From the NCBI GenBank assembly GCA_948144175.1, contig CANXME010000105.1, positions 1,632,001-1,696,000 on the forward strand: 64,000 nucleotides of DNA. The letters are read 5' to 3'. The DNA comes from Closterium sp. NIES-65 (lineage: Eukaryota > Streptophyta > Zygnematophyceae > Desmidiales > Closteriaceae). Made by a program: the position numbers and the translations under genes. Below, piece by piece: positions 51,741 through 61,329 of this stretch; position 1 is the first letter of the stretch, and every line of letters starts with the position of its first letter. Under the pieces are notes generated by a model. It was not told the DNA's origin. It did not search any database and saw nothing but the letters and a program-made list of their open reading frames with translations.

Positions 51741-51949
51741 GGTCATGGGGTATTTGGGGGGGAGAAACAAACCTCCACACCTTGCTGGAGGAGAAAGCAA
51801 GGCCGCCTGAAAGCACGTGCTGGTCAAAGACAGCCGTGAGCCCCTGCACCAAGAGAAAGAAATGCAGCAGGCATGTCATTGGCTGGAAGGAGGATGGGTT
51901 GGAGTGGGCAGAGGTACAAGGGAAATCGAAAGGGTACAAGGTACCCTCA

Positions 51950-52145
51950 CAGAGGGTAGTGGATGTGGTATGGGCGTTGTGTTGAGGTATCGTATCGTAT
52001 ATTTTTCAAAGAGAGAAAAACAAGTGGTACCCTTCCATTCGCCAATCTCTTTTGAGACATCTCAGAAAAGGAGGTACTGTCACATGTAAGGGTTTTGCTC
52101 ACCGGGGGGAGTGGAGGTGGCATGGGCGTTGAGGTATCCGTCACG
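51950..52145. repeat. Palindrome locus P8: degenerate direct repeat around degenerate palindrome
   Basis: GTGGATGTGGTATGGGCGTTG...GAGGTATC (51959-51992) and GTGGAGGTGGCATGGGCGTTGAGGTATC (52111-52138) flank CTTTTGAGACATCTCAGAAAAG at 52049-52070, a worn copy of the TTTTGAG-N4-CTCAAAA palindrome. This locus is weaker than the others. Confidence 0.55.
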
Positions 52146-52216
52146 CATGGTTGGACGGGCAGCAGTGCTGGAGAACCCGCTTGAGCAAGAAAGAACAAGA
52201 GTAAATAATACCCTAA

Positions 52217-53194
52217 CTAAGAGACTAATGGAAAGGCCTTCCCCCGCACAGGGCGTACCTGTGAAAACGACCAGCCGTCGCGGCGCGGGAGGGGGAGGTG
52301 GCAGCTGGGGGAGGTTCTTGTGCTGCGGTAATAGCTGATGTTGGTGCCGTGTAAACGGGGACCCTGGCAGTGCCACTGTGCTGGTGACCAGGGGAGGTTC
52401 TCGTGCTGCGGTGATGACTGATGTGGGGAATGGGCAAACGGGGACGACGGGGACGATGGCGGTGCTGCAGTGCTGGTAGAGAAAGGCGAGGGGAGTGAGT
52501 GAGAGGAGAGGGAGTGAGGGGAGGAGTGAGGGGAGAGGGAGTGAGGGGAGGAGTGAGGGGAGGAACGAGGGGAAGAGTGAGGGAAGGAGTGTGGGGAGGA
52601 GTGAGGGGAGGAGTGCGGGGGGAGGGAGTGAGGGGAGGGGTGAGGAGAGTGGGAGTGAGGTGAGAGGGAGTGAGGGGAGTGAGATTGAGGGAGGGGCGAG
52701 ATCGAATCGGCGGCTGCTATGGAAGGGTTTGACAAAGTTGAAGCTTCGGAAGGGCGTGAAGCAGACGAGAGCGTGCGAGATGACCCCCGTGCCAGCGCAG
52801 GTTCAGAAACGGCCGAGATTGCTGCTTCTGCGGAATGGACGGCCGAGATGAGCACTGGCGACGGGATGCAGGGAGCGGGCGAGGGCCTCGAGATCGCTGG
52901 TGTGAGTGGCCATGCTGGGAAAGTGCAAAATATATGACTTGGAATGAGATTTGAGAGATGTGGGACGGCAAAGAAAGACCGATAGAAAAGATTTGACTTG
53001 ATGGGTAGGGTTCTGAAAGCATGTGCAGCTGCCAACGCTGCGAATGCACCAGCTGCTGTCAATCCTGCAAAGGATCCTGCTGCTGCTGTTCTTGAGAACG
53101 CGCCTGCTGCTGCACGATGCTTCACGCGCACATGCCGCCGCTGCCGATGCTCTGAACGCGACTGTTTCTGCGATCTGCTAGCTTGCGCGCACAT
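52217..53194 (-). CDS. Uncertain Ser/Pro/His-rich open frame
   Basis: A 325-codon minus-strand frame with an Ala-rich N-terminal part, a Ser/Ala middle and a long Ser-Pro-His repeat (SPHSSPHS-type) produced by the purine repeat at 52494-52720. Nothing is recognised. The other strand gives an equally long Gly/Ser/Glu/Arg repeat. I regard it as probably non-coding and list it because of its length only. Confidence 0.15.
   Translation of the reverse strand: MCAQASRSQKQSRSEHRQRRHVRVKHRAAAGAFSRTAAAGSFAGLTAAGAFAALAAAHAFRTLPIKSNLFYRSFFAVPHLSNLIPSHIFCTFPAWPLTPAISRPSPAPCIPSPVLISAVHSAEAAISAVSEPALARGSSRTLSSASRPSEASTLSNPSIAAADSISPLPQSHSPHSLSPHSHSPHPSPHSLPPHSSPHSSPHSFPHSSPRSSPHSSPHSLSPHSSPHSLSSHSLPSPFSTSTAAPPSSPSSPFAHSPHQSSPQHENLPWSPAQWHCQGPRLHGTNISYYRSTRTSPSCHLPLPRRDGWSFSQVRPVRGKAFPLVS
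52494..52720. repeat. GAGTGAGGGGAG-type purine minisatellite
   Basis: About 18 degenerate copies of GGAGTGAGGGGA (11-14 bp) form an almost pure-purine plus strand. Just upstream, GGGAGGTTCTTGTGCTGCGGT occurs twice (about 52307 and 52393), another short local duplication. Confidence 0.75.
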
Positions 53195-53390
53195 AGATTT
53201 CTTGCTGGTGCGACGAATGATGCTCCGCGCACCTGCGCGCTCATAAATTTCTTGCTGCTGCCGCGAATGATGCTGCGCGCACCTGCGCGTTCGTAAGCTT
53301 CTGGTGCGGACCTGCTGCTGCCACGGATGCTTCTAGCGCGCACCTGCGTGCTCATAAGCTTCTAGCGCGCACCTGCTGCTGCTGCGTCGT
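53170..53390. repeat. ~60-bp tandem repeat, 3-4 copies
   Basis: Units of the type GCGCGCACCTGCGCGCTCATAA followed by TTCTTGCTGCTGCCGCGAATGATGC repeat at about 53190, 53230, 53280 and 53335 with loss of parts. Minus-strand frames across it repeat RAGARSIIRGSS-like residues and are not credible genes. Confidence 0.65.
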
Positions 53391-53735
53391 CCTCGTCCCA
53401 ACAAGGCTTGCCCACATGCACCGGCAGCTCCGCTTAAGCATCTGCCTGTGCGCATGTGCTGCCGTAGGAGTCCTACGTATTAGCGATTTGAGTTTTCAAG
53501 ACAATGCTCAAAATGCCATCTAGAGCTCTCCTTGTCAACAAATGCCGTGGATTACTTCTCCAGCGACAGCCCTTCACATTGAATCCTCTCCCGTTGTCTT
53601 GTTTCGTAACCAGGCTGCTGACAAAGGGAGCAGGCTCAGATATGGTCGTAGGCTTGCACCTCTTGACCTTCTTTCCGAACTTGACAAGGTATAATCAAAA
53701 AAGTCGTCGACCCAACAATGAGCGTCATGGTCTTG

Positions 53736-53891
53736 GAGCGCGTTCCGGAAGAAAGGGAAGAACGATCGCGTATCAGCTAGCTGCTACCTATTGAAGAAGT
53801 GTTTTGAGACGTCTCAAAACACTTCTTCAATCTCGAGCGCGTTCCGGAAGAAAGGGAAGAAAGATCGCGTATCGGCTAGCTGCTACCTATT
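53736..53891. repeat. Palindrome locus P9: 57-bp direct repeat around a perfect 40-bp palindrome
   Basis: Copies 53736-53792 and 53835-53891 (57 bp each, two mismatches) flank a perfect 40-bp palindrome at 53791-53830 whose core is TTTTGAGACGTCTCAAAA with outer arms TTGAAGAAGTG. The repeats are the best preserved of all the loci, so this may be the most recent event. Confidence 0.92.
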
Positions 53892-54716
53892 CGGAAGATA
53901 CGTTGAGAGAATGCTATGCAACAGCAGGAGATAGAATTGTCGCTGGATTCGTCGCTGGTTGTCGGACGTCGCAGCAGGCAGATCCAGTGAGAATCTTCGT
54001 GGACGTTCATATTCAATAAAAGTTCACCCGCGTCCGTTGTCAGTTTTAGTGCGGTGATGATCAAGCAGACGGCACTGGTTTGCTGCTCGGGGAAGAGTCA
54101 GATTCTCTGTCGACATAAATGGCAGCGCTTCAACGCTCGCGAAAAGCAGAAGATGTGGGAGCTTATGAATCGATGGAAGGTTGAAAAGCCGTCTGATGAG
54201 TTTCAAACAGATCTATCATGTCACATTCTCTGTCGACATACACAGCCGCACTCCTACGCTGGGGAAGACCGCACGACGAATCCATGGACGGCTAATCAAG
54301 ATACTGGAGATTCCAAAGCGAGTAGTAAGTATGAAATCGCTTGACAGGGATGAGATAGTCGAGTCAGGCTCTATGCTACTGATCAGGCTGAAATGAAAGC
54401 ATTCTGTGCTGTGCCACAGAAGCAGGTCCATATTATCGGTCGGACCTAGCAGGCGCAGTCTGGGATGTTTTCGACATTGCGCTAGTGCTGGAAGCCCGTT
54501 CCTCACACAGCCACGCCAAGAGCAGAGCAGTGCCCACCAAACCTCGCCCGAGCTTGGTGTTCGTGATTCCCGCACCTCAGCTGCGCCGGGCCTACGCCAG
54601 CCAAGCAAGCGAATCAAATTTCAGGGTGATAGGTACCGAAAGCTCCACCCTTGGACCTTGGCAAGCCGAATTTTTCGCGACATAGTGTACATCAGGAATA
54701 GCGAGAGTGGTATTTA
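53892..54716 (+). other. Possible exons of an unidentified gene
   Basis: Two coding-like stretches: about 54181-54396 (VTFSVDIHSRTPTLGKTARR, then RVVSMKSLDRDEIVESGSM) and about 54437-54685 (SDLAGAVWDVFDIALVLEAR to GPWQAEFFAT, stop TAG 54683-54685). They are in different frames with possible splice sites between. Neither matches a family I know. Could be a degraded gene. Confidence 0.25.
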
Positions 54717-55203
54717 GGACGCGTCACCTCCCTCGATCGAACCTGCGTAGGATCGATGTTTGGCATGCTACAGTTAATTTGTAGCATCGCAGTTAACATA
54801 CCCTTTTTCGAGACAGTTAACGAACGCCCAGTAACGGGTGCACCACGATCTTGTCACCTCCCCCCAATCGCGATTGTTGCATCATCATACACACACCGAT
54901 TTTGCGTGAGCTCCAAGCTCGCGCTCAAAGTGACAGGCAAGATCGATCGCCGTCGCACAGTTTGCAGGGTTACCTGTATCGTCTCATGTTTTTTATCGCA
55001 AACCATTCAGACGACGGTGCTGCATATTTTCGCCCAACCATGTCCCCTGTCGCAATACCGAACGCGTCACCCAGGGCTCGAAACCAACCTGCGATCGATG
55101 TTCAGCTGTCACCTCCCACCAATCGTGCCCCAATCCTGCGATCGGTGTGCCCGATCGGTTTTTCCTGGCGATCCTGCGATCGATCAAGGGAGGTGACGCG
55201 TCC
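54717..55203. mobile_element. 487-bp MITE, same family as 30337-30493
   Basis: Terminal inverted repeats GGACGCGTCACCTCCCTCGA (left) and the complement of GGACGCGTCACCTCCCTTGA (right). The outer flanks are TTA and TTC, compatible with a TWA target with one later change. Inside, GTCACCTCCCxCCAATCG occurs twice (about 54854 and 55109), as do CCTGCGATCGAT-type motifs. No transposase. The subterminal GATCCTGCGA is shared with the 157-bp element. Confidence 0.7.
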
Positions 55204-55667
55204 TTCTTCTCCTTACTAGAAAGTTTGTGAAAGTCGGACTACGGTACCTGAAAGGGCTGAGTCACTCTGGCCTCACTCTGACCACATAAGAGTTCTGGGT
55301 TGAGGTTCTAATTCCCACAAGGTTGATTGTCAGGACACCCTGTCCACTCATGACCAGGAGATTCAGATCAGAACACTACTTGTATCAGGGTAATAATATA
55401 TTGCAAGTCTATAACATTAGGCTAGCACAACAATTTACCCCTGATAGGGTCACTATGTTGGACCCTGGTCAAGAAAGATACATAAGCGCCTCTATACAAA
55501 TGGTGCGTTCTAATCGAACTACCACTGAGTCAGAACACGTGGCAGTGTGCTATTGGAGCTTGCCTACACTGTGATATCCTCTGACCTCCAGACCAGGGAG
55601 ATATCTGAAGCCTAATCTGTTTGCTGTCCGCGTAACATGCAGTATTGTAGAGACCGTTACAACACAG
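55204..55667. other. Stretch without a recognised gene; 3' flank of the inhibitor gene
   Basis: AT-rich. TATCAGGGTAATAA at 55385 and TTTACCCCTGATA at 55434 form a loose inverted pair. A plus-strand frame (55323-55574) has no recognised relatives. The region next to 55668 should contain the 3' untranslated part of the minus-strand gene. Confidence 0.4.
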
Positions 55668-56883
55668 TTAGCCGATTCTTGGAGGAACGCGAACGATGCC
55701 ATCCTTATCGACAAAGATACGAACACGGTTTGTGCGATAATCCATTGTGGCGAATCCCCTATTCGGTATAATTCGCACGTCCCAGTTACACTCTGGCATG
55801 GATGTCAAGATGTAATCGCGAGCCTTTTCGCCCGTCATGCCAACCACTTCTGGCCACGATGTTTTGCTGTTATGGGCAAAAAACGGGAAGATGTTGGAAA
55901 TATGGTTTGAGTAGGGAGCGGTAAGAGATAGGAAGGCAGTTCATGGAAAGGGGAAAAAGTGGGAATGCGTTGGAAGGGAAGAAATGAGGGGAGGAGGGGG
56001 GCGATGCGAGAGAGGGAGAGATGGCGGGAGAGAGGGAGAGGTGGCAGGAGGAGGGGTGAGGGGGAAGTGCATGGGAGGAGGGGACAGAAGAGGAGAAGAG
56101 GGGATAATGGGAAGGGTCGGAAAGAAGCTTGAAGTTTAACAATTACAGGAATGGGAAGGTAGGTCTGAGAACTAGGCCATAACACGATATCACCCTTGAT
56201 GCAACAGCTTTTCGATCAAAAAAATAGATTCATAAGCATTCCAAAAAAAGAAAGAAAGAAAAAAATATGCAACCCCACCTGCTACAGTCCTCCTCAGCAA
56301 TTTGCTTCGGTCGACGCGGCTTATTGGCGCCGCCGCCGCCGCCGCCACCGTTCTTACTCGTCTGGGCGCCACCGTTCTTGTTCGTCTGCGCGCCACCGTT
56401 CTTGTTCGTCTGCGCGCCACCGTTCTTGTTCGTCTGCGCGCCACCGTTCTTGTTCGTCTGCGCGCCACCGTTCTTGTTCGTCTGCGCGCCACCGTTCTTG
56501 TTCGTCTGCGCGCCACCGCCTCCGCCGCCATTCTTGTTCGGCTGCGCGCCACCGTTCTTCTGACCACTCGGCGCATTTCCATTCTTCACGTTTCCGTTCG
56601 TTGGCGGCTTTGGCGAAGGTCCCCCCGCCGCAGTGCCGTTCCCGCGATGGTGACCCTTGTTCGGATGCCCGCCCTTCGTTCGGTTCCCCGCCGCTGCCGT
56701 CCCGTTCGCCCCATGGCGCCGATGGCGGGGGGGGGTGGTGGTGTTTCCCCCCTTAGCTGGCGGAATCTCCCCACCTGTGGGCTGCTGCTTAGGCGGAAGA
56801 GTGCGCGAGGAGGCGAAGAGCGGTAGTAGTGCGACGGAGACGAGGAGGAGCAGTAGGAGGAGAGCGGGTCGAGGAAGCTTCAT
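55668..56883 (-). CDS. Secreted octapeptide-repeat protein with potato-inhibitor-I domain
   Basis: Two exons predicted. Exon 1 is 56883-56279, intron 55867-56278 (GT donor as AG-GTGGGG, AG acceptor as CCCATAACAG, pyrimidine-rich before it), exon 2 is 55866-55668, stop TAA. The phase matches (AG|C gives Ser) and the product is 267 residues. Residues 1-26 (MKLPRPALLLLLLLVSVALL...) are a clear signal peptide. The middle is Asn/Gly/Lys-rich with several N-glycosylation sequons, then about seven octapeptides GGAQTNKN, then polyglycine. Exon 2 is a complete potato type I serine-protease inhibitor: SWPEVVGMTGEKARDYI, a reactive loop with ATM-DYR (predicted P1 Met), NRVRIFVDKDG and VPPRIG. It would be secreted to the wall or matrix and inhibit subtilisin- or chymotrypsin-like proteases. 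Exon 2 alone is too short for an ORF-length screen. Confidence 0.82.
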
Positions 56884-57045
56884 AATGATCCTACCGAGCG
56901 GGCGGTTCGGAAGCTTCGTGCAAAATATGCCGAGTGCCGTTGCTGCGTGCGATTTCGTGCGTGAGGATCTGCTGGGGATGGGAGGGGGTGAAGGCATGTG
57001 TGTGAGAGGCATAAGTGAACCAGCCGAGCCGCTGTGACTCCCATC

Positions 57046-57152
57046 CTCGGCTAGCCGAGTTTTTGTGGCTCTCAGCCTCGGCTAGCCGAGCCTCTGTGGC
57101 TGTCAGTTTCGGCTAGACGAGCCTCTGTGGCTCTCAGCCTCGGCTAGCCGAG
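57046..57152. promoter_or_regulatory. Four 14-bp palindromes at 31-bp spacing upstream of the inhibitor gene
   Basis: CTCGGCTAGCCGAG occurs at 57046, 57077 and 57139, and with two changes at 57108. The spacer is CCTCTGTGGCTCTCAG-like. The array lies 163-269 bp upstream of the start codon of the minus-strand gene. Spacing of about three helical turns puts all sites on one DNA face. A role as transcription-factor sites is an inference; a simple tandem repeat is the alternative. Confidence 0.6.
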
Positions 57153-59215
57153 ATCATGGGACTCTGTTAGCTGGCCACAGATCATGCCGCCGTCGTCGTG
57201 ACGGGGATGGGAGGAGGATGGGAGAAGGAAGGGGCAAAGGGTCAGAGGAGGATGAGACGAGGGTGCGACGACGATCGAACAAGCTTGCGACGAGGTCGCG
57301 ACGAGGATGGGGATTAAGGAGGAAGCAAAGGGTAGGGGTGGACGAGAGGTAATGAGGCGGAGGTAGTTGTCAATCCTGACCGCATGGTTCGCTGTGCCTA
57401 TGATAAAGTATTAAACAAAGCTGACTCTAACGTAGACCAGTAACGTAGTTCGCAGTACCTGCGATATACGGCGCAACGCTTGGATATTGTAACGCTCGGA
57501 CCCGAGTCGCCGACGCAAATGCTACGGCGCAACGCGACGCAATGCTGCTGTTTCCGCTGTGAAATGGTCCTGGCGTGGGTAAAGGGGTGGGTGGAAAAGG
57601 AAGAGTGGGGAAAGGAGGGGGAGGAGTATTTTGCACTTCTGCTCCTGCTGCGACAAGTTTTGTCGTGTTGGAGAGGGCTCGAGAAGGATGGGGGAGATTG
57701 GAGGGGATGAAGTGAGGTAGAGCGCGGTAAGAACGGCCGGTGGGAGAATGCTGCCGAGGTCGTCTCAGAGTTTCGAAGTCGCCTTGGGTCAACATGTCCC
57801 GACGTGGACCAAACTTTCAAGGAGACAGGAATGTTAGAGGCCAAATTTTGCCTAGACAGAAACGAAGAGCTAGAGAGGTCGTAAGAAGAGGGGAGAAGTG
57901 GTCCGGAGCCGTACCCTGTGGGATGAGTTGGTGAAGAAGAGCGGAGGTGAACGAAATATATCTGGCAATGTAACACCGAACGATCGATCCGGAGCCTTCT
58001 AGAACGCGTTCTTGGAGCCTAACTTGTTCGGGACGCCGATGCAATGGTTGCCGCGCTGTTAAACGTGGAGATGCACTAATAGTTGATGGCTTTAGGTGCC
58101 TACGCAGTAGCTTTATAAATACTAGTTCCGACTCGAGAGAATACGTATGGCGGACGGAAACGTGAGAGCACGGAACGGGCGACAATGTAAAAAAATCGGA
58201 CTTTCAACAGGCGAAAAGCTGCTTTGAACCTGAGTGCATACAGCAATGCTGTGTACGAGTCGCATAAAGCCTTACTCAGTGGTTGATAACTTAATTTTTA
58301 CGGCTTCTCGAGCTTCGTCCCAGTTCGACCCCTTGCCCCAATCACCAATATCATCGGGGTTGATTGGGACGTGAGGTTCCCGCCTGATTTGGCGCACGTC
58401 TGAAAGGCGCGCCGCGCAGTGCGATTCCAAGGCTGAGTTTGATCTGCCAAGCAAATGTACCTGTGAGAACAGCCGAACCGTCCGATCCAATCCCATGCTG
58501 GTGACGGTGACATTTGCGCGGCGCCCCAAATGTCAGAACTGTTTCGAGGGTAGCCGTCACAATAACCCGCGTTACGTCATTTCTAACAGACCTTGGGTTG
58601 GGAAAACGGCGGGGGGTGCAGCTGTCACTAAGGTCTGCGATGTCGGTCAGCAAACACGACGAGCGATCGATTCTCGACTTCAGAAAAAAGTGCCTTGCCT
58701 CTGGTGAGTGCGTACGGTACCAGGCGGATTGGACGTGAGCCAATGCCCTTTTCCCGCCAATTAGCGTGGCCCGCTGGGGCAGCATATGAAAGTGAACCAT
58801 GAACACGAACGAATATGAGGGGGGTCCGATTCCTGCCTGAGAAAATAGCATCAAGCGACTGCAAGTCAACGGGGTCAGGCGCATGCGACCTGACCTGACC
58901 GGCACATCTCAACACGAACCACTTCCCCCCCCACCCCCTTCCTCTCCCTTCCCTCCGCGATAAAAAGAGAATCCATACAACCTCCAATACTTGCTGCATA
59001 AGAAGCACACCTAAGATGAATGCAACAGTATTAGAAAAACAGTTTTTAGCGAATACACATCCAAAGGATGGCACTGGCGCATATTGGTTGAGGATCGACG
59101 ACATGAAATTTCCCATGGAAAAAGCATACACAGGCTCAGATACACAGGCACATACACAGATATACGCACACACTGACACAGATACACACGCGTGCGTGTA
59201 GGGATTGGAGCAGTG
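57153..59215. other. Long stretch without a recognised gene
   Basis: About 2 kb with open frames on both strands up to 192 codons (57976-57398 minus; 59179-58628 minus), none resembling a known family or showing a consistent codon pattern. No RNA gene, LTR or MITE seen. Parts may be introns or flanks of genes beyond recognition. Confidence 0.4.
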
Positions 59216-59970
59216 CTGGCTTAGATGAACGGGGGAGTGGAGAAAGTAGAAACCTTTGCGAACCGGAGCTGCAACTCGGCCGAGGTGAAATGCTCATCAT
59301 ACAACGGGGAGGGGCTGGCGGTGGTCTGGGAAGATTCATTCCAGGGTGTACTTGAACGGGAGGAAGTTCTTGCTAATCATGGACCATCACCCATTGCTGT
59401 TGCTGACGCAGACTCCAGACCAGGCAGCCGCAACGCATGGTGGACGATGAAGCTGCAGGAGTATAATTTTGAGATGAGGCATCGCTGGGGGAAGACCATG
59501 CCGCACATGGATGGTGATTGCGAAGCGAGCGGACCAAGAGAGGGAGTGGGGTGAAAACAAGGGAGGGTCGTCAGATATATGGGAGAACTTGGAAGTGCCA
59601 TTCTGGATCAAGGAGGCAACAGTGGAAGAGGGGACTGTCTAAGCCAGAGCTGGGGCGCGAGGCAAGCACTACTGCTGGTTTTGAGGTCAAGTGCAGCTCC
59701 GTACAGCGGAAGGATGAAAGCATGTGCTAGCGCCGGCAAAACGAGAAGGCATTATCAAGGAAGTGCACATGAAGCTGGGACACTTTTGGCCACTTAGGAC
59801 AGACCAGCTGGTTTAAACGGGCTGATAGTGAACTGGCTTGAGGCAGGTCAAAAATTAAGTGGGGGAGTGTGAAGCCTGTGGCCAGGCAGCATTGGAGAGG
59901 GAGAACAAAGAGCTACAACCGATTCACATAGTGAGTCTGGGTTACTGGTGGTCACTAGATATAGCAGAGA
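59216..59970 (+). pseudogene. Ty3/gypsy pol relic (RNase H and integrase N-terminus)
   Basis: The frame 59225-59554 has the gypsy RT/RNase H sequence: FANRSCNSAEVKCSSYNGEG, LAVVW, then WWTMKLQEYNFEMRHRWGKT and a worn HMDGD where ADALSR is usual. After a broken part, KEVHMKLGHFWPL (59758-59796) and CEACGQAALERENKELQPI (from 59871) give the H-H-C-C zinc site of a gypsy integrase, followed by GYWWSLDIA. There it is cut by the LTR of B2. Frames change several times. The rest probably lies beyond the right edge. Confidence 0.8.
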
Positions 59971-60829
59971 TGTCGAAGAGAAAGGCCCCACTTGCGCTTG
60001 GGCGCGGCCGATCTCCCTATCGACGAGAAGAACCCGACGAAGTGGTCGTCGAGTGGGCCTTTAATAGTCGACCAGGCCCTTCTCGACAGGATGCAATCGA
60101 GGACGTGGACGGAAGTCGCCGATTAGTGACAGTGGTCGACGAGCTCGCTGAGAGGCGTTGGTTAACGAGTCCGTCGAGGAGCACTGGTTCACACGGTCCA
60201 TTCGACAGGTCAACGGCGAGTTGGTCGACTGAAGTTGCTCGAGTGCAAAAATTGGAAGGTCTACGAGTTCCGCGGAGGGAGGTTGGGCGAAGTAAACCGA
60301 CGTGCAGCATCACGTGATCGACGTGGTGCATCAGGCGCAACTGTTAGCACATGATTGACTTGGCTCCTGCGCTATACGCGGAACGAGGCACAACGTGCTC
60401 GATCGCCCATCAGCACCTGCAAAGTGGGTTCATATGTGCGCTATAGTCACCTACAACTGCAACGATGGCAAGTCGCCTTGCTGCAGCGTTGGCAAGCTGC
60501 CGTGGTGCAGCGCTGGCAGGTTGTTGACCTGAAGTGTTGGCAAACCGCCTCCCAGCTCCGATGGCATGACGTCGACTTGCTATGCTAGCAAGCCGCTTCC
60601 GAGCTATGCTAGAGGTCGACCTGCCTAGTTGCTAGGCTACTAGGTTCGAGATGTAGTCACTTTGCCATTGCCATTGCCTGATTGTGGACCCAAATTTTGG
60701 TAGTGAAAATCTTGCCAATATACCCTGTGATTGTGCAAGCAGAGAGTACACACGCAAAGCTAAAATCATTCCTACCACCCATGCCTTCCCACGTAGTTCA
60801 GCTACCCCTGTGTAGAGTGACTCTCTGTA
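59971..60829 (+). repeat. 5' LTR of B2, diverged
   Basis: Start TGTCGAAGAG with GGCCCC...TTGGGCGCGGCCGA aligns to the B1 LTR start (TGTCAACGGG, GGCCCC...CTGGGCGGAGCCGA). Later GTAGTGAAAATCTTGCCAA aligns to CTAGTGAAACTCTTGCCAA. GTCGAC-rich like B1 but only 859 bp, and ends TA where CA is expected. Confidence 0.75.
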
Positions 60830-61329
60830 TGGTGCGGTGAGTGTGGACAGCCCCGCGATATACCTTCAGATAGTGATCGACGTAGATGCGCCTTACCTAG
60901 GTCGTTGTTAGGCCGGCATCCATGTATACCATATAGGTCACCCTGGGAGAAGTCGCAAGTGTAGAGGATACCCTGGCAGTACGGGAGGCTGGTGTTTGAA
61001 GACGCCACGATGCTAGCGAATACGGCAGTGCGTCGCTGCTCTTAGCAACCCATGTACAGTGGTCCCATGAGCATTCTCCTTCCTGTGTTGAAGTAGATGG
61101 TGTGTTCGCCTCTCCTCGACCCGTGTGCAACGAAGTCGACGACTGCAACGAAGTCGGCGACAGAGGCACGAGGGTGAATCGTTGAGTGATTCGACCAATC
61201 GACATCAGGTATCGGCGGAATGCAAGGGCAATAATAGTGGTCAACAGCGTCTACATGCAGCTCGCACGGAGATGTCGACGGTCGATGTCGTTCTCCACAG
61301 CAGAGTGGAGTCAGGACGGGCTCATCGAC

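Noticed and set aside
50707-51985. Three overlapping plus-strand frames of 300-367 codons
   Set aside because: They are the 20-bp minisatellite read in three frames; each shows the same 20-residue repeat and nothing else.
32641-54455. Shared 14-mer TCGGACCTAGCAGG at the TRIM insertion site and at about 54441
   Set aside because: Interesting as a possible shared exon border, but flanks do not align further; may be chance.
57046-57152. Possible member of the TTTTGAG palindrome family
   Set aside because: The sequence CTCGGCTAGCCGAG is unrelated and the repeats form a regular 31-bp array.
57398-57976. 192-codon minus-strand frame as a gene
   Set aside because: No recognisable domain, no start context or splice support; composition resembles neighbouring non-coding DNA.
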